Part shown: piece after piece, positions 31,917 to 41,374 of the stretch
Layout of the letters: each line of letters starts with the position of its first letter
How positions within the stretch are numbered: position 1 is the first letter of the stretch
Source of the DNA: an uncultured Lachnospiraceae bacterium
GTDB taxonomy: Bacteria > Bacillota > Clostridia > Lachnospirales > Lachnospiraceae
DNA: 64,000 bases
Assembly (NCBI GenBank): GCA_947165025.1
Contig: CAMUYQ010000008.1
Location: 80,122 to 144,121, forward strand
Direction of reading: 5' to 3'
Notes under the pieces: model-generated
Told to the model about the DNA's origin: nothing
Databases searched by the model: none
Seen by the model: the letters and a program-made list of their open reading frames with translations, nothing else
Program-made: the position numbers and the translations under genes

Positions 31917-34346
31917 TTACGAAAAAACGATCTTATCCCCTTTGGCCCGTATCGTAACCTCGTCTCCCTCCTTGAACTTTCCTTCAAGAATCTCAAGGGC
32001 GAGCGGGTCTTCGAGCATCGTCTGTATGGCCCTTCTGATCGGTCGTGCACCGAACTTTTTGTCCGTTCCCTTGAGGGCTACGAGCTTTCTTGCCGAATCG
32101 GTGATCTTAAGCTTAATGCCGCGTGCCTCAAACGCACGGTCGCAGAGCTCTTTCGTCTGAAGCGTTACGATCTTCCTGAGGTCGTCGTCATTAAGTGTCC
32201 TGAACACCACGATCTCGTCAATACGGTTGATGAACTCGGGTTTGAACGTATTCTTGACCTCTTCCATGACGCCCGATTTCATGCGATCGTGATCACTCTT
32301 CTCATCGGTCTGAGTGATGAATCCGAGCTTCTTGGGATCGATGATACGGTTTGCTCCGGCATTACTCGTCATTATGATGATCGTGTTCTTAAAGCTTACC
32401 TTGCGTCCGTTCGAATCGGTGATATGACCGTCATCGAGCACCTGCAGAAGGATGTTGAACACATCCGGGTGAGCCTTTTCTATCTCATCAAACAGGACTA
32501 CCGAATACGGATTCCTTCTGACCTTCTCGGACAGCTGGCCGCCCTCCTCGAATCCAACGTATCCCGGAGGTGAGCCTATCATCTTCGATACCGTATGCTT
32601 TTCCATGTATTCGGACATATCAACGCGGATGAGCGCATTCTCTGTTCCGAACAGGGTTCTTGCAAGAGTCTTTGAAAGCTCGGTCTTGCCGACACCGGTA
32701 GGTCCGAGGAATAAGAACGATCCTATCGGCCTGTCTGCTTCCTTGAGTCCGACGCGTCCTCTCTTTATCGCACGTGCGACAGCGCCTACAGCCTCGTCCT
32801 GTCCGATGACCGACTTTGCAAGTTCGTTTTCAAGTCTGATGAGCTTGCTCGACTCGGATTCCGACAGTCTTTCCGTAGGTATCTTTGTAAGTGCGGCAAC
32901 GATGCTCTCGATATCTTCCTTAGTGACAACAGTTACGCCGGAGGCTTTTTTGCCGCTTGATCTGCGCTCGATCTGGCGGGACAGCTTTTGGGCTTCCTTC
33001 TTGTGCGCTGAAAAACCTTCGATATCGTTGTTCTTCAGACACTGTTCTTCAAGCTTCTCGACAGCTGCGAGCTTTTCTTTCAGCTCATTGAGCTCCTTCG
33101 GATCCGAAAGCTTTGAGAGCTTGACCTTTGAGGCAGCCTCATCGATAAGATCGATCGCCTTGTCGGGAAGGAATCTGTCGCTTATGTATCTGGCGGCAAG
33201 CTTTACGGCAGCAACAAGCGCCTCATCGTCATATTTAACATGATGGTGCTTCTCGTATGCTCCTGCTATGCCGCGCAGTATATCGATACAGTCGTTCTCC
33301 GAAGGCTCCTCCACGTAGATCGGCTGGAACCTTCTCTCAAGTGCTGCGTCTTTTTCTATATGCTTTCTGTATTCGTCATATGTCGTTGCTCCGATAAGCT
33401 GGACTTCGCCTCGAGCAAGTGACGGTTTTAATATGTTCGAAGCATCGATCGAGCCTTCAGCACCGCCTGCTCCGATGATCGTATGTACCTCATCCATGAA
33501 CAGAAGTATGTTGCCTTCCGTCGTGACCTCACTGATCACCCGTTTGATACGCTCCTCGAATTCACCTCTGTATTTGCTTCCTGCGACCATGGCGGAAAGA
33601 TCGAGTGTGAGAAGTCTCTTTCCCGCAACGGTATCGGGAACCGAACCGTCAACTATGCGCTGTGCAAGGCCCTCAACTATCGCTGTCTTACCTACACCGG
33701 GTTCGCCTATAAGGCACGGATTGTTCTTCGTCCTTCTTGACAGAGTCTGGATCATCCTTGTTATCTCGACATCACGGCCGATCACCGGATCGAGCTTTCC
33801 GTCTGCGGCAAGTGCCGTAAGATCCCTGCTGTATCTGTCTATGAGCATTCCCTGGCCGCTGTCCGAACGCTTGGCGGCCGCTCTTATCTGGTCTTTGTAA
33901 TCCTCGAGATTCTCGCCCATCGCAACGAGCGTATCGGCAAAAAGCTTCTGCGGATTGACCGACAGCGTATTGATAAGACGCAGTGCCAGATTGTCGGCGT
34001 CGGTGATTATCGCAAGGAGAAGATGTTCGGTACCGATCTCCTCACAGTCAAACGACTCTGCCAGTTCCTGTGCAAGATCAAGGATAGTCTCAACCTTCGG
34101 AGTAAATCCCTCGCGCTCTTTCTTGGCAACCTTTCCGGGAAGTTCGATCTGTTCGCTTATCAGTCCGATGATCTTTTCCTGGGTGATATCGTTGGCACGA
34201 AGCACCATTGCCGCAACTCCGGTGTTTTCGGCACACAGAGCCAGCAGGAGGTGTTCGCTTCCTACATACCCGTGCTTGAACTTCTCACTGGAACGCTTTG
34301 CCATCTCCAGAACGTTCCAGGCTTTTTGTGTATATTTACGTGACAT
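31917..34346 (-). CDS. clpC: ATP-dependent Clp protease ATPase ClpC
   Basis: ClpC unfolds substrates for ClpP and controls stress responses in Firmicutes. The 809-residue protein has two Clp-N repeats (1-145; GSEHLLLAL and GTEHLLLAI), AAA-1 with GEPGVGKT near 215, a short M domain (about 405-470) typical of ClpC rather than ClpB, and AAA-2 with GPTGVGKT and [10 protein letters not shown]. The start has AAAGGAG. The usual ctsR-mcsA-mcsB genes are absent next to it and I see no CtsR heptad repeat upstream; instead it follows two cell-surface genes. Confidence 0.93.
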   Translation of the reverse strand: MSRKYTQKAWNVLEMAKRSSEKFKHGYVGSEHLLLALCAENTGVAAMVLRANDITQEKIIGLISEQIELPGKVAKKEREGFTPKVETILDLAQELAESFDCEEIGTEHLLLAIITDADNLALRLINTLSVNPQKLFADTLVAMGENLEDYKDQIRAAAKRSDSGQGMLIDRYSRDLTALAADGKLDPVIGRDVEITRMIQTLSRRTKNNPCLIGEPGVGKTAIVEGLAQRIVDGSVPDTVAGKRLLTLDLSAMVAGSKYRGEFEERIKRVISEVTTEGNILLFMDEVHTIIGAGGAEGSIDASNILKPSLARGEVQLIGATTYDEYRKHIEKDAALERRFQPIYVEEPSENDCIDILRGIAGAYEKHHHVKYDDEALVAAVKLAARYISDRFLPDKAIDLIDEAASKVKLSKLSDPKELNELKEKLAAVEKLEEQCLKNNDIEGFSAHKKEAQKLSRQIERRSSGKKASGVTVVTKEDIESIVAALTKIPTERLSESESSKLIRLENELAKSVIGQDEAVGAVARAIKRGRVGLKEADRPIGSFLFLGPTGVGKTELSKTLARTLFGTENALIRVDMSEYMEKHTVSKMIGSPPGYVGFEEGGQLSEKVRRNPYSVVLFDEIEKAHPDVFNILLQVLDDGHITDSNGRKVSFKNTIIIMTSNAGANRIIDPKKLGFITQTDEKSDHDRMKSGVMEEVKNTFKPEFINRIDEIVVFRTLNDDDLRKIVTLQTKELCDRAFEARGIKLKITDSARKLVALKGTDKKFGARPIRRAIQTMLEDPLALEILEGKFKEGDEVTIRAKGDKIVFS

Positions 34347-34368
34347 TTAAATCTCCTTTGCAGATCAC

Positions 34369-36336
34369 TTATTTGAGATCGAGGAATTCGAACTGGAAGT
34401 CCTCATCAAGATCCATGTCTTCCGTCCGTGATGCGATGAACTGCTGCTGCTCTTTGAGCCGCTCTTTTTCCTGTGCCTCTTTTTCTATCCTGCGCTGTTC
34501 CTCGATGCGCTGCTGCTGTTCAAACAGCCGTCTCTGTCTCTCCCTGGCATCTTCGTCATGAAGTGCGCGGGGCTTTTCGATCTCCTCTTCGGTGACGACT
34601 TTTTTGCGCGGAGGAAGCGGCGCTTTCTTCGGCTTCTCCTCCATCATATCACTTTCGTCATCATTTTCCACATTTAAACTTTCCGTCATGTATTTGGGCG
34701 GTTTGCTCTTTCTCATCGGCGCGATCTTGACGTCCTCATCGCGCTCCTTCTCAAAAGAACTCCAGTCCATCGGAGTTGCTTCCTCGTATCCTCTTGCCCT
34801 TCTCTTTGCAGCCTTCTTTTCTTCCTTCAGTCTCCATTTTTCTTCGCGGGCAAGTTCTCTTTGTTCCCTTCTCGTAAGAGGTCTTGAGTATCTGTCATCT
34901 TCCTCGTCGTCCTCTTCTTCATCCTCTTCTTCATCCTCTTCGTCTTCTTCGTCGTCTTCTTCGTCTTCTTCCTCGTCGTCCTCTTCCTCTTCTTCGGCCT
35001 CTTCGTCTTCTTCCTCGTCGTCCTCTTCCTCTTCTTCGTCTTCCTCGTCTTCTTCCTCGTCATCATCTTCCTCGGCCATGGAACGTCCGACAAGGGATGC
35101 GGCGGTCACTTGGCCTCTCTTTACGGGTACTTCTTCTTTCTCTTCATCATCTTCCTCTTCATCCTCGTAATATCCGCCCTCGTAAATGGAATCAAGTTCA
35201 TCCGTCAGGTCACGGACCTTGACGATGAGTACGATCATGACGATGATAAGGATCAGCGCGAACGGAACAAGTGCGATAACAAGTATCGACTGAATGTTTC
35301 CGGGAATATAATCATCAAGAATGCCTGCCGTTGAGGTCTCATCCTCAGCTTCGGCGCCGTCAGTACCTGCAAGCTGTGAATCGCCTCCGGTAATGAACCT
35401 CTGGTATGTTCCCTCGGTCTTATCGTATCTGTACCAGCCTTTGTTACCTTCGGAACTCATGGCGTACACAAGGAAGAAATCAGCGGGGTTGATGCCGTCA
35501 GCACTTGCGGCTGTTCCTGCCGCAACGCTCTCTTCCATAAATGCCGTAAGAGTCTGTCCGTTCCACTCGAGAACGGCCTTTGTATATCCTGCGGGAATAG
35601 CTCCCTCGCAGTCGGAAAGAACGATGATGAAATGATTTTCGATCCCTTCGATCATCCTGAAATCAGTCAGTTCCTGCGATGCGGGATCGAGTATCATGAA
35701 CCTGCCGTCGCTTCCCGATGCATCGCTCGTATATAAAAGCGTCATATCGCCCATGTCGAACTTTGCGCACTCAACAGTCTGGCCTTTGTATTCGATCGTT
35801 TCCTTGTGGAAAAGCTTGGGATTGAACTCGTCGGCATATACCGTCTGGACGACTCTTCCCTCTCCGATATCAAGCGTTCCGGCAGCCACACCCGTCGATG
35901 AGGGTTCGGATTCCATTCCCGCTGCGGCCGTATCTTCGCCGTTTACCGAAAGCGTGACGGTTGCCGTCTCGGGCTCTGCTGCATCATCTGCAAGCGCAGT
36001 CACCTTGACTTCGGCAGTTCCGCCAGAAAGGACGGAAAAATCGATCGTTGCGCTTTTGTCCTTGAACGTTACTAGTCCGCCGCCGCCACCGCCGTATTCT
36101 ACCGAACAGTTCTCGAAGTTCAGGCGTCTTTCGTCGAATTCAACCTGGATATCCGGCGGGATTGTACCGTCCCCTACCTTGTCCGCATTCACGGTTATGA
36201 CCGCTTTGTCGCCGACCTCGTATGTGTCTTTGTCTGCGGATGCCGACAGTCCCTCGGCGTGAACATCCTTTGCTGCAAAGAGCAGTGTAAACGCAAAAGC
36301 TGTCATGATCACGAGTGTCTTTGCAAATTTTTTCAT
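34369..36336 (-). CDS. Exported, membrane-anchored protein with very acidic cytoplasmic tail
   Basis: A 655-residue protein of unknown function. A signal peptide (1-27, ending DVHA) precedes a cohesin-like beta domain (about 30-130: DKDTYEVGDKAVITVNADK), then a linker and a second extracellular region with YADEFNPKLFH and WNGQTLTAFME. One TM segment lies near residues 355-380. The cytoplasmic side has an almost pure Asp/Glu tract of about 60 residues and an Arg/Lys/Glu-rich predicted coiled coil. The start at 36336 gives a proper signal peptide and follows AGGTAGG; an alternative ATG at 36378 overlaps the previous stop. It is probably co-transcribed with the glucosaminidase gene. Confidence 0.75.
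   Translation of the reverse strand: MKKFAKTLVIMTAFAFTLLFAAKDVHAEGLSASADKDTYEVGDKAVITVNADKVGDGTIPPDIQVEFDERRLNFENCSVEYGGGGGGLVTFKDKSATIDFSVLSGGTAEVKVTALADDAAEPETATVTLSVNGEDTAAAGMESEPSSTGVAAGTLDIGEGRVVQTVYADEFNPKLFHKETIEYKGQTVECAKFDMGDMTLLYTSDASGSDGRFMILDPASQELTDFRMIEGIENHFIIVLSDCEGAIPAGYTKAVLEWNGQTLTAFMEESVAAGTAASADGINPADFFLVYAMSSEGNKGWYRYDKTEGTYQRFITGGDSQLAGTDGAEAEDETSTAGILDDYIPGNIQSILVIALVPFALILIIVMIVLIVKVRDLTDELDSIYEGGYYEDEEEDDEEKEEVPVKRGQVTAASLVGRSMAEEDDDEEEDEEDEEEEEDDEEEDEEAEEEEEDDEEEDEEDDEEDEEDEEEDEEEDDEEDDRYSRPLTRREQRELAREEKWRLKEEKKAAKRRARGYEEATPMDWSSFEKERDEDVKIAPMRKSKPPKYMTESLNVENDDESDMMEEKPKKAPLPPRKKVVTEEEIEKPRALHDEDARERQRRLFEQQQRIEEQRRIEKEAQEKERLKEQQQFIASRTEDMDLDEDFQFEFLDLK
34896..35078. 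repeat. Low-complexity Asp/Glu-coding repeat with 42-bp tandem unit
   Basis: The coding strand here is almost only GAG/GAA/GAT/GAC codons. A 36-bp block at 34961-34996 recurs exactly at 35003-35038, giving a 42-bp (14-codon) period, so the tract could change length in frame by slippage. Confidence 0.85.
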
Positions 36337-36374
36337 TTTCCTACCTGCCTTCTTTCCTGTTTGGTTTACTTTTG

Positions 36375-38912
36375 TCATCTTTTGACTGTTATCGTATATG
36401 TCTTGAGTGCTCCGTTCTGAGCCTTACATGCAACATAAAGTGTATTTTCGCCCGGCGTTACCGGATATGTTCCGACCCCTCCTACCGATGACGATGAACA
36501 TACTGCCGTCGCCTTTATCTCAACCGTTTCCTGATCCGACGGAACAGTCACGGTATACTTCTCCGTCAGTCCCGAGAATGCCGGATAAAGCTCCCCGCCG
36601 CTTACAGAAAGCGATGCAAGATACGTATTGGGATTGGAATCCGATGTAGGCTTTACGCATGGCGAATCAGGCATATTTTTGTAGTACGGGATCCTGAACG
36701 TGAGCACCTCGTCATCACCAAGATAAGCCAGCTGCAGTCTCGAGCTTTCGGATGATGCTGCCTGGATATTTGACATATACTGGTGCGAATACAGTCCGTT
36801 CTCCCTATTCACGACATTGAACTTCTGGAAATACAGTGTGTTCTGTCCTTTTGTGACATACTTCTCAGCCAGATATTTACCGCCGCCGTACAGTGACTTT
36901 GCTCTTGTGTTCCACGGCCTTGCATAGTTCTCATCGGTGCCCTTTGCATAGATGAGCCCGTTTATCGTCGCGCTCCTTCCGCTGTATGCGAATGCTCCGA
37001 TGTTGAAGTAATTGAAATAATTCTCATATCCCGCAACTTTTCCGGATATGCTCTGGCTCGTGCCGCGGATACCCATTTCCTGAAGCGCGCGTCCCGCAAG
37101 CAGATACGGACTGACTCCGGTCTGTTCGCCGACTGTTTTGAACATCTGCGCGTAGTTGAACGTCGTGCCGTCCGAATCCGTCACTTCGCCGCTCATGAAC
37201 GTTCCGGTGAGCATCTTCGCAACGCTCTCCTCGGTCTGCGTATCCGAATAATCAAGCTTCTCGAACATGTATATGCCGCTCTCGTTCAGGAAGTTCCTGG
37301 GATCGAGATAATATGCGATAAGCTCCGGCGATGCCGATGCCCAGCTTCCGCCGTCAAACGTGTACCACTGGTTCGTTTTCTGGTTGTATGACTGCGGTGC
37401 GGTTGATTTCCACGATGCGATCGCGTTTTTCGACACGAGGTTCTTGCCGACCGATGACTGTGCGGTGAGCACATCCGACCATTCAAGATCCGTGTCGACT
37501 ACCTCGAACTTCCACTGCGGATGCTTGGCATGAATGGCTCTCAGCCTGTTTTTGTATATGTCCGGAAGTGATGCGACCGACTCTTCAAAATCGGCGCTTC
37601 CGACCGGAGCGTCCTCAGCTTCGGCTTCGGTGCGCATCACAAGATCGGATCTGACATAGCCTTCTTTCTCTGCTCCTAAATACGAAAAAGACACCTGGTA
37701 CCAGGTGTAGTTGTCGCTTCCGGATGTTTCCTTGTTGATGGTGAGCGGATGTCCCGATGACAATTGGCAGACCACATTGCCGTCCACCGGCGATTGTCGT
37801 ATCCGCACCCCCACGCCTTTAATGGAGGCACCGCCCGGATCGGGTCCGGTATTGTCACTCACTGTCTTTGTTGTGCCTCCCGCCGTGGTGCCTGTTGTGG
37901 TGCCTGCCGTAGTTCCTGCAGTTGACGTGTCACTTCCGACTATAGTCTGCACGGTCTGTGTCACTTCTTTGACTTCTTTGGTCACTGTGACGTAATCACG
38001 TGCTATATATCCGCTGACGCCTTTTCCCGATACGGTGGCTTCAACCTTTATCCATTCCCTGTCCGGCGACTTCTCAACACCGAGGAGCTTGAGAGCGCAG
38101 CCCGAGCTGACGGTTCCGACTATATCTCCCGTCGTTCCGGCTATGCTTCTGATCCTGACATTATTACCCTTTACAAGACCCGCACCCGGCTCGATCGTTT
38201 TGACGGATCCGTTTGACGTTGTCGATGTCGTTGCTGCCGCTGCCGTCGTTGCAGCCGCAGTGGATGCTGCTACCGTTGTAGCTCCTGAAGTTGATGTCTT
38301 ATTAATAAGGTCGCTTCTGACAAACCCCGTCTGATCACCCTTCTTGACCTGATACCAGATCTGTCCGTCGGCTGCCTTTCCTTCCGCAAGAATAGAAACA
38401 CTCGTTCCGGCATCAAGATATGTAACAACACCTGAATTGAGCGATGCATCTTTTCTCATCCTTACATAAGTGCCTTTGACCACACCGGTATTGCCTGACG
38501 CGGTGACGTTTGCAGGTGTTGCGGAAGCAGTTGCCGTCGCAGCGGTAGTACCTGCAGCCGCTGTCGTTGTCGTCTGCTGCTTGCCGGCAAGGGAATCACT
38601 TATGTTTACTTTTTTGTTTGTCTTGGAAACAAGGTCGGAGCGGATGTAACCGGTAGAGGTTCCGACAGCCACTTTATACCATGTCTTGCCATCTTTACCT
38701 TTTTCTTCTCCGATGATCGCCACTTCATCTCCTGAAGAGACGCAGAACGAAACGGCCGCCTGTGCCGAAGCATTTGCTCTTACGAACCCGCTCCTGGCTT
38801 TGACCGTTCCGGATGATACGGTTGCACTGTATGCGCTTGCCGGGAATGCTATTGCCATGCATTGTGCCAGAAGGACAACGCACAGCATTCCCGATGTGAA
38901 ACGACGTTTCAT
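36375..38912 (-). CDS. Secreted N-acetylglucosaminidase with four SH3-type domains
   Basis: A cell-wall hydrolase of 845 residues. A signal peptide (about 1-29) is followed by four SH3b-type repeats with the recurring GYIRSDL/GFVRSDL ending, separated by Thr/Ala/Ser-rich linkers. A glucosaminidase domain (PF01832-like) follows in the second half, with YLDPRNFLNESGIYMF and the catalytic Glu in GRALQEMG. A cadherin-like beta-sandwich closes the protein (LASLSVSGGELYPAFS, YTITVKR). It likely cleaves peptidoglycan during growth or separation. The start at 38912 follows GGGGATAGG. A strong promoter and a perfect palindrome lie in its upstream region. Confidence 0.9.
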   Translation of the reverse strand: MKRRFTSGMLCVVLLAQCMAIAFPASAYSATVSSGTVKARSGFVRANASAQAAVSFCVSSGDEVAIIGEEKGKDGKTWYKVAVGTSTGYIRSDLVSKTNKKVNISDSLAGKQQTTTTAAAGTTAATATASATPANVTASGNTGVVKGTYVRMRKDASLNSGVVTYLDAGTSVSILAEGKAADGQIWYQVKKGDQTGFVRSDLINKTSTSGATTVAASTAAATTAAAATTSTTSNGSVKTIEPGAGLVKGNNVRIRSIAGTTGDIVGTVSSGCALKLLGVEKSPDREWIKVEATVSGKGVSGYIARDYVTVTKEVKEVTQTVQTIVGSDTSTAGTTAGTTTGTTAGGTTKTVSDNTGPDPGGASIKGVGVRIRQSPVDGNVVCQLSSGHPLTINKETSGSDNYTWYQVSFSYLGAEKEGYVRSDLVMRTEAEAEDAPVGSADFEESVASLPDIYKNRLRAIHAKHPQWKFEVVDTDLEWSDVLTAQSSVGKNLVSKNAIASWKSTAPQSYNQKTNQWYTFDGGSWASASPELIAYYLDPRNFLNESGIYMFEKLDYSDTQTEESVAKMLTGTFMSGEVTDSDGTTFNYAQMFKTVGEQTGVSPYLLAGRALQEMGIRGTSQSISGKVAGYENYFNYFNIGAFAYSGRSATINGLIYAKGTDENYARPWNTRAKSLYGGGKYLAEKYVTKGQNTLYFQKFNVVNRENGLYSHQYMSNIQAASSESSRLQLAYLGDDEVLTFRIPYYKNMPDSPCVKPTSDSNPNTYLASLSVSGGELYPAFSGLTEKYTVTVPSDQETVEIKATAVCSSSSVGGVGTYPVTPGENTLYVACKAQNGALKTYTITVKR

Positions 38913-38961
38913 AATATACCTATCCCCTTTAAGTATATTCTGACCCCTGTTGTTCACAATC

Positions 38962-38974
38962 GACCTGGCAGGTC
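38962..38974. promoter_or_regulatory. Perfect 13-bp palindrome in the glucosaminidase leader
   Basis: GACCTG-G-CAGGTC lies between the promoter and the start of the glucosaminidase gene, within the predicted 5' untranslated region. It may be an operator for an unidentified regulator. Confidence 0.45.
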
Positions 38975-38997
38975 AATTATGGTTTCCCTCAAACACA

Positions 38998-39026
38998 ATA
39001 ATACATTCCGATTTAATTTATGTCAA
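38998..39026 (-). promoter_or_regulatory. Strong promoter of the glucosaminidase gene
   Basis: TTGACA (39021-39026), a 17-nt spacer and TATTAT (38998-39003) on the minus strand; the leader would be about 80 nt. Confidence 0.82.
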
Positions 39027-39041
39027 CTAAAAAATGAAAAA

Positions 39042-39497
39042 TCATCTCTTAAATCTCATCGAGCCCGAATCACCTCTGTGTGTCGATCCAAATCCCTTCA
39101 TCTGGTTCTTGAGCGCAGAAGGTTTTGATTCCTCCTTCATAAGTGCTACTTTCTTTGCACAGGATTCACAGTATTTACCGCTCCTGATCGGTGCCCTGCA
39201 TATCTCGCACGCCATGTAAACACCCGAATTGGCGGCTATCTCAAGCCTGTCCTCGCGAAGGAACTGCCGGATCGTCTCCATCGAAACGCCCGTTGCCTGC
39301 GATACCTGTGACTGCGTGGCACCCCTGTGTGCCTCCAGATAATTGCGGACGATGCCGAAATCGTCATACATTATGTATCCGCATTCGGCGCACCTGTATT
39401 CACCGACCCCTTTGTACTCGGGGTCACGCTTTCCGCATCTTTCACAGACGCGCGGGATATGGGTATCTCTGAACGTGAGTATTTCTTCGTCTTTCAT
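39042..39497 (-). CDS. Zinc-ribbon/HTH protein resembling YvyF (flagellar operon protein)
   Basis: A 151-residue probable regulator. It has an N-terminal zinc ribbon (CERC and CAEC, about 18-41), a helix-turn-helix-like core (YLEAHRGATQSQVSQATGVSMETIRQFL, about 53-80), a second Cys pair (CEIC near 97 and CESC near 109) and a basic tail. This order matches the YvyF/TIGR03826 flagellar-operon proteins of Firmicutes, although no flagellar genes are nearby. Its start overlaps the purD start region by the 4-nt ATGA of purD's stop, so it is the last gene of the pur cluster. Its target is unknown. Confidence 0.7.
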   Translation of the reverse strand: MKDEEILTFRDTHIPRVCERCGKRDPEYKGVGEYRCAECGYIMYDDFGIVRNYLEAHRGATQSQVSQATGVSMETIRQFLREDRLEIAANSGVYMACEICRAPIRSGKYCESCAKKVALMKEESKPSALKNQMKGFGSTHRGDSGSMRFKR

Positions 39498-40762
39498 GCT
39501 TTGACCGATGCTCCGATATCCGTTCTCATATATTTGTTCTCAAAATCGATCCACTTAACGGCTTCGTACGCTTTTGCCCTTGCCTCGGGGACGTTCTTTC
39601 CGAGGGCCGTTATACCGAGTACTCTTCCGCCGTTCGTAACTATCTTATCACCTTCAAACTTCGTTCCCGCATGGAAACAGAAGTAGTCGCTCTTTCCTTC
39701 AAATGCTTCAAAGCCGGTGATAGGGAAGCCCTTCTCGTAGTGCTCGGGATAACCGTCACTCGCAAGCACAACACATACCGCAGCCTCATCAGAGAACTGA
39801 AGGTCAAGATCGGCAAGCTTTCCGTCGCAGCATGCGATCATAACGTCGATGATGTCGTTCTTCAGTCTGGGGAGAACGACCTGTGCCTCGGGATCCCCGA
39901 ACCTTGCGTTGAACTCAAGAACCTTCGGGCCGTCTTCCGTCAGCATCAGTCCGAAGAAGATGACACCCTTAAACGTACGTCCCTCTTTGGCCATTGCGTC
40001 AACGGTAGCCTGATATATATGCTTTCTGCAAAAATCATCCACTTCATCCGTATAGAAAGGACTCGGCGAAAAGTTACCCATTCCTCCGGTATTTAGGCCT
40101 TCGTCATTATCTTTGGCACGCTTGTGGTCCTGTGCGCTTGACATCGTTTTGATCGTCTTTCCGTCCACAAACGAAAGTACCGATACTTCGCGTCCGGTCA
40201 TGAACTCCTCGATGACGACAGTGTTTCCGCTCTTGCCGAACTTCTTGTCGATCATGATCGTGTTGATGCCCGCTTTTGCCTCTTCAAGTGTGTTGCATAT
40301 GAGCACACCCTTTCCGAGTGCGAGACCGTCAGCCTTAAGCACTATCGGCATCTTTGCATTCTCAAGATATGCCAGAGCCTTTTCGGGATCGTCAAAGTTC
40401 TCGTACTGTGCCGTAGGTATATTGTATTTCTTCATCAGATCCTTTGAGAAAGCCTTGCTGCCTTCAAGAATGGCTGCATTCTGTCTCGGACCGAATGTCT
40501 TGATGCCGCGCTTCTCGAATACATCAACGATACCTCCGACAAGCGGATCGTCAGGTCCGATGATCGCAAAATCGATCTTCTTCTCTGTCGCAAAATCCGC
40601 AAGCTGATCAAATTCCATGACACCTATCGGAACAAGCTCGGCAAGCTTTGCTATGCCTGCATTTCCGGGCGCACAGTATATCTTATCGACTTTGTCAGAC
40701 TTCGCAACAGCAGTCGCTATCGCATGCTCTCTTCCACCGCCTCCGACAATAAGTACTTTCAT
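39494..40762 (-). CDS. purD: Phosphoribosylamine-glycine ligase
   Basis: PurD joins phosphoribosylamine and glycine using ATP (second step of purine synthesis). The 422-residue protein starts MKVLIVGGGGREHAIA, the family signature, and has the ATP-grasp core with VLKADGLALGKGV near 140 and the metal-binding VLEFNARFGDPE near 285. The start follows GGAGG. It lies 15 nt after purN and its stop overlaps the start of the zinc-ribbon gene. Confidence 0.97.
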   Translation of the reverse strand: MKVLIVGGGGREHAIATAVAKSDKVDKIYCAPGNAGIAKLAELVPIGVMEFDQLADFATEKKIDFAIIGPDDPLVGGIVDVFEKRGIKTFGPRQNAAILEGSKAFSKDLMKKYNIPTAQYENFDDPEKALAYLENAKMPIVLKADGLALGKGVLICNTLEEAKAGINTIMIDKKFGKSGNTVVIEEFMTGREVSVLSFVDGKTIKTMSSAQDHKRAKDNDEGLNTGGMGNFSPSPFYTDEVDDFCRKHIYQATVDAMAKEGRTFKGVIFFGLMLTEDGPKVLEFNARFGDPEAQVVLPRLKNDIIDVMIACCDGKLADLDLQFSDEAAVCVVLASDGYPEHYEKGFPITGFEAFEGKSDYFCFHAGTKFEGDKIVTNGGRVLGITALGKNVPEARAKAYEAVKWIDFENKYMRTDIGASVKA

Positions 40763-40777
40763 CCTGTAATCCTCCGA

Positions 40778-41374
40778 TCAGTTTTTGTGTTTATCTGCTA
40801 TGAGCTGGATAGCCTGCGGGAGTATTATCCACTCGGCCTGTTCCATAACGCGCTTCTGAAGTATCTCGGGTGTATCCCCTTCCTGTACGCTGACAGCCTT
40901 CTGAAGAATGATAGGTCCCGTGTCGCATCCCCTGTCAACAAAGTGGACCGTGGCTCCGGTAACCTTGACACCTCTTGAAAGTGCCGACTCGTGAACCTTC
41001 AGCCCGTAAAATCCTTCTCCGCAGAACGACGGGATGAGCGACGGATGGATGTTGATGATCCTTCCTTCAAAAGCATCGATGAAGTTTTCGGGAAGCACAA
41101 CGAGGAATCCCGCAAGTACAACAAGATCGATACCGTATTCCGTCAGATACTGCGCAAGATATTCTCCGTAAGCTGCCTTGTCCTTATAATCCTTCGGGCG
41201 TATGCATACCCCGGGGATACCGTTATCCTCTGCTCTTGTCAGCGCATATGCATCGGGCTTGTTTGAAACAACGCACTCTATTGAAACGTTCGTAAGCTTA
41301 TGCGACTTTACAGCATCTATAATGGCCTGCAGGTTTGTCCCGCCTCCGCTTACAAGTACAGCGATCTTCAGCAT
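40778..41374 (-). CDS. purN: Phosphoribosylglycinamide formyltransferase
   Basis: PurN transfers a formyl group from formyl-tetrahydrofolate to GAR. The 198-residue protein has VLVSGGGTNLQAI at the N-terminus, the catalytic Asn/His region NIHPSLIPSFCG near 107-118 and the Asp in HFVDRGCDTGPII near 137-149. The start follows AAGGAG and overlaps the end of purM by 7 nt. Confidence 0.96.
   Translation of the reverse strand: MLKIAVLVSGGGTNLQAIIDAVKSHKLTNVSIECVVSNKPDAYALTRAEDNGIPGVCIRPKDYKDKAAYGEYLAQYLTEYGIDLVVLAGFLVVLPENFIDAFEGRIINIHPSLIPSFCGEGFYGLKVHESALSRGVKVTGATVHFVDRGCDTGPIILQKAVSVQEGDTPEILQKRVMEQAEWIILPQAIQLIADKHKN

Noticed and set aside
34592..35170. Plus-strand ORF of poly-Ser opposite the acidic gene
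   Set aside because: It is the complement of the Asp/Glu tract (GAR/GAY read backwards gives Ser codons) and has no ribosome site.
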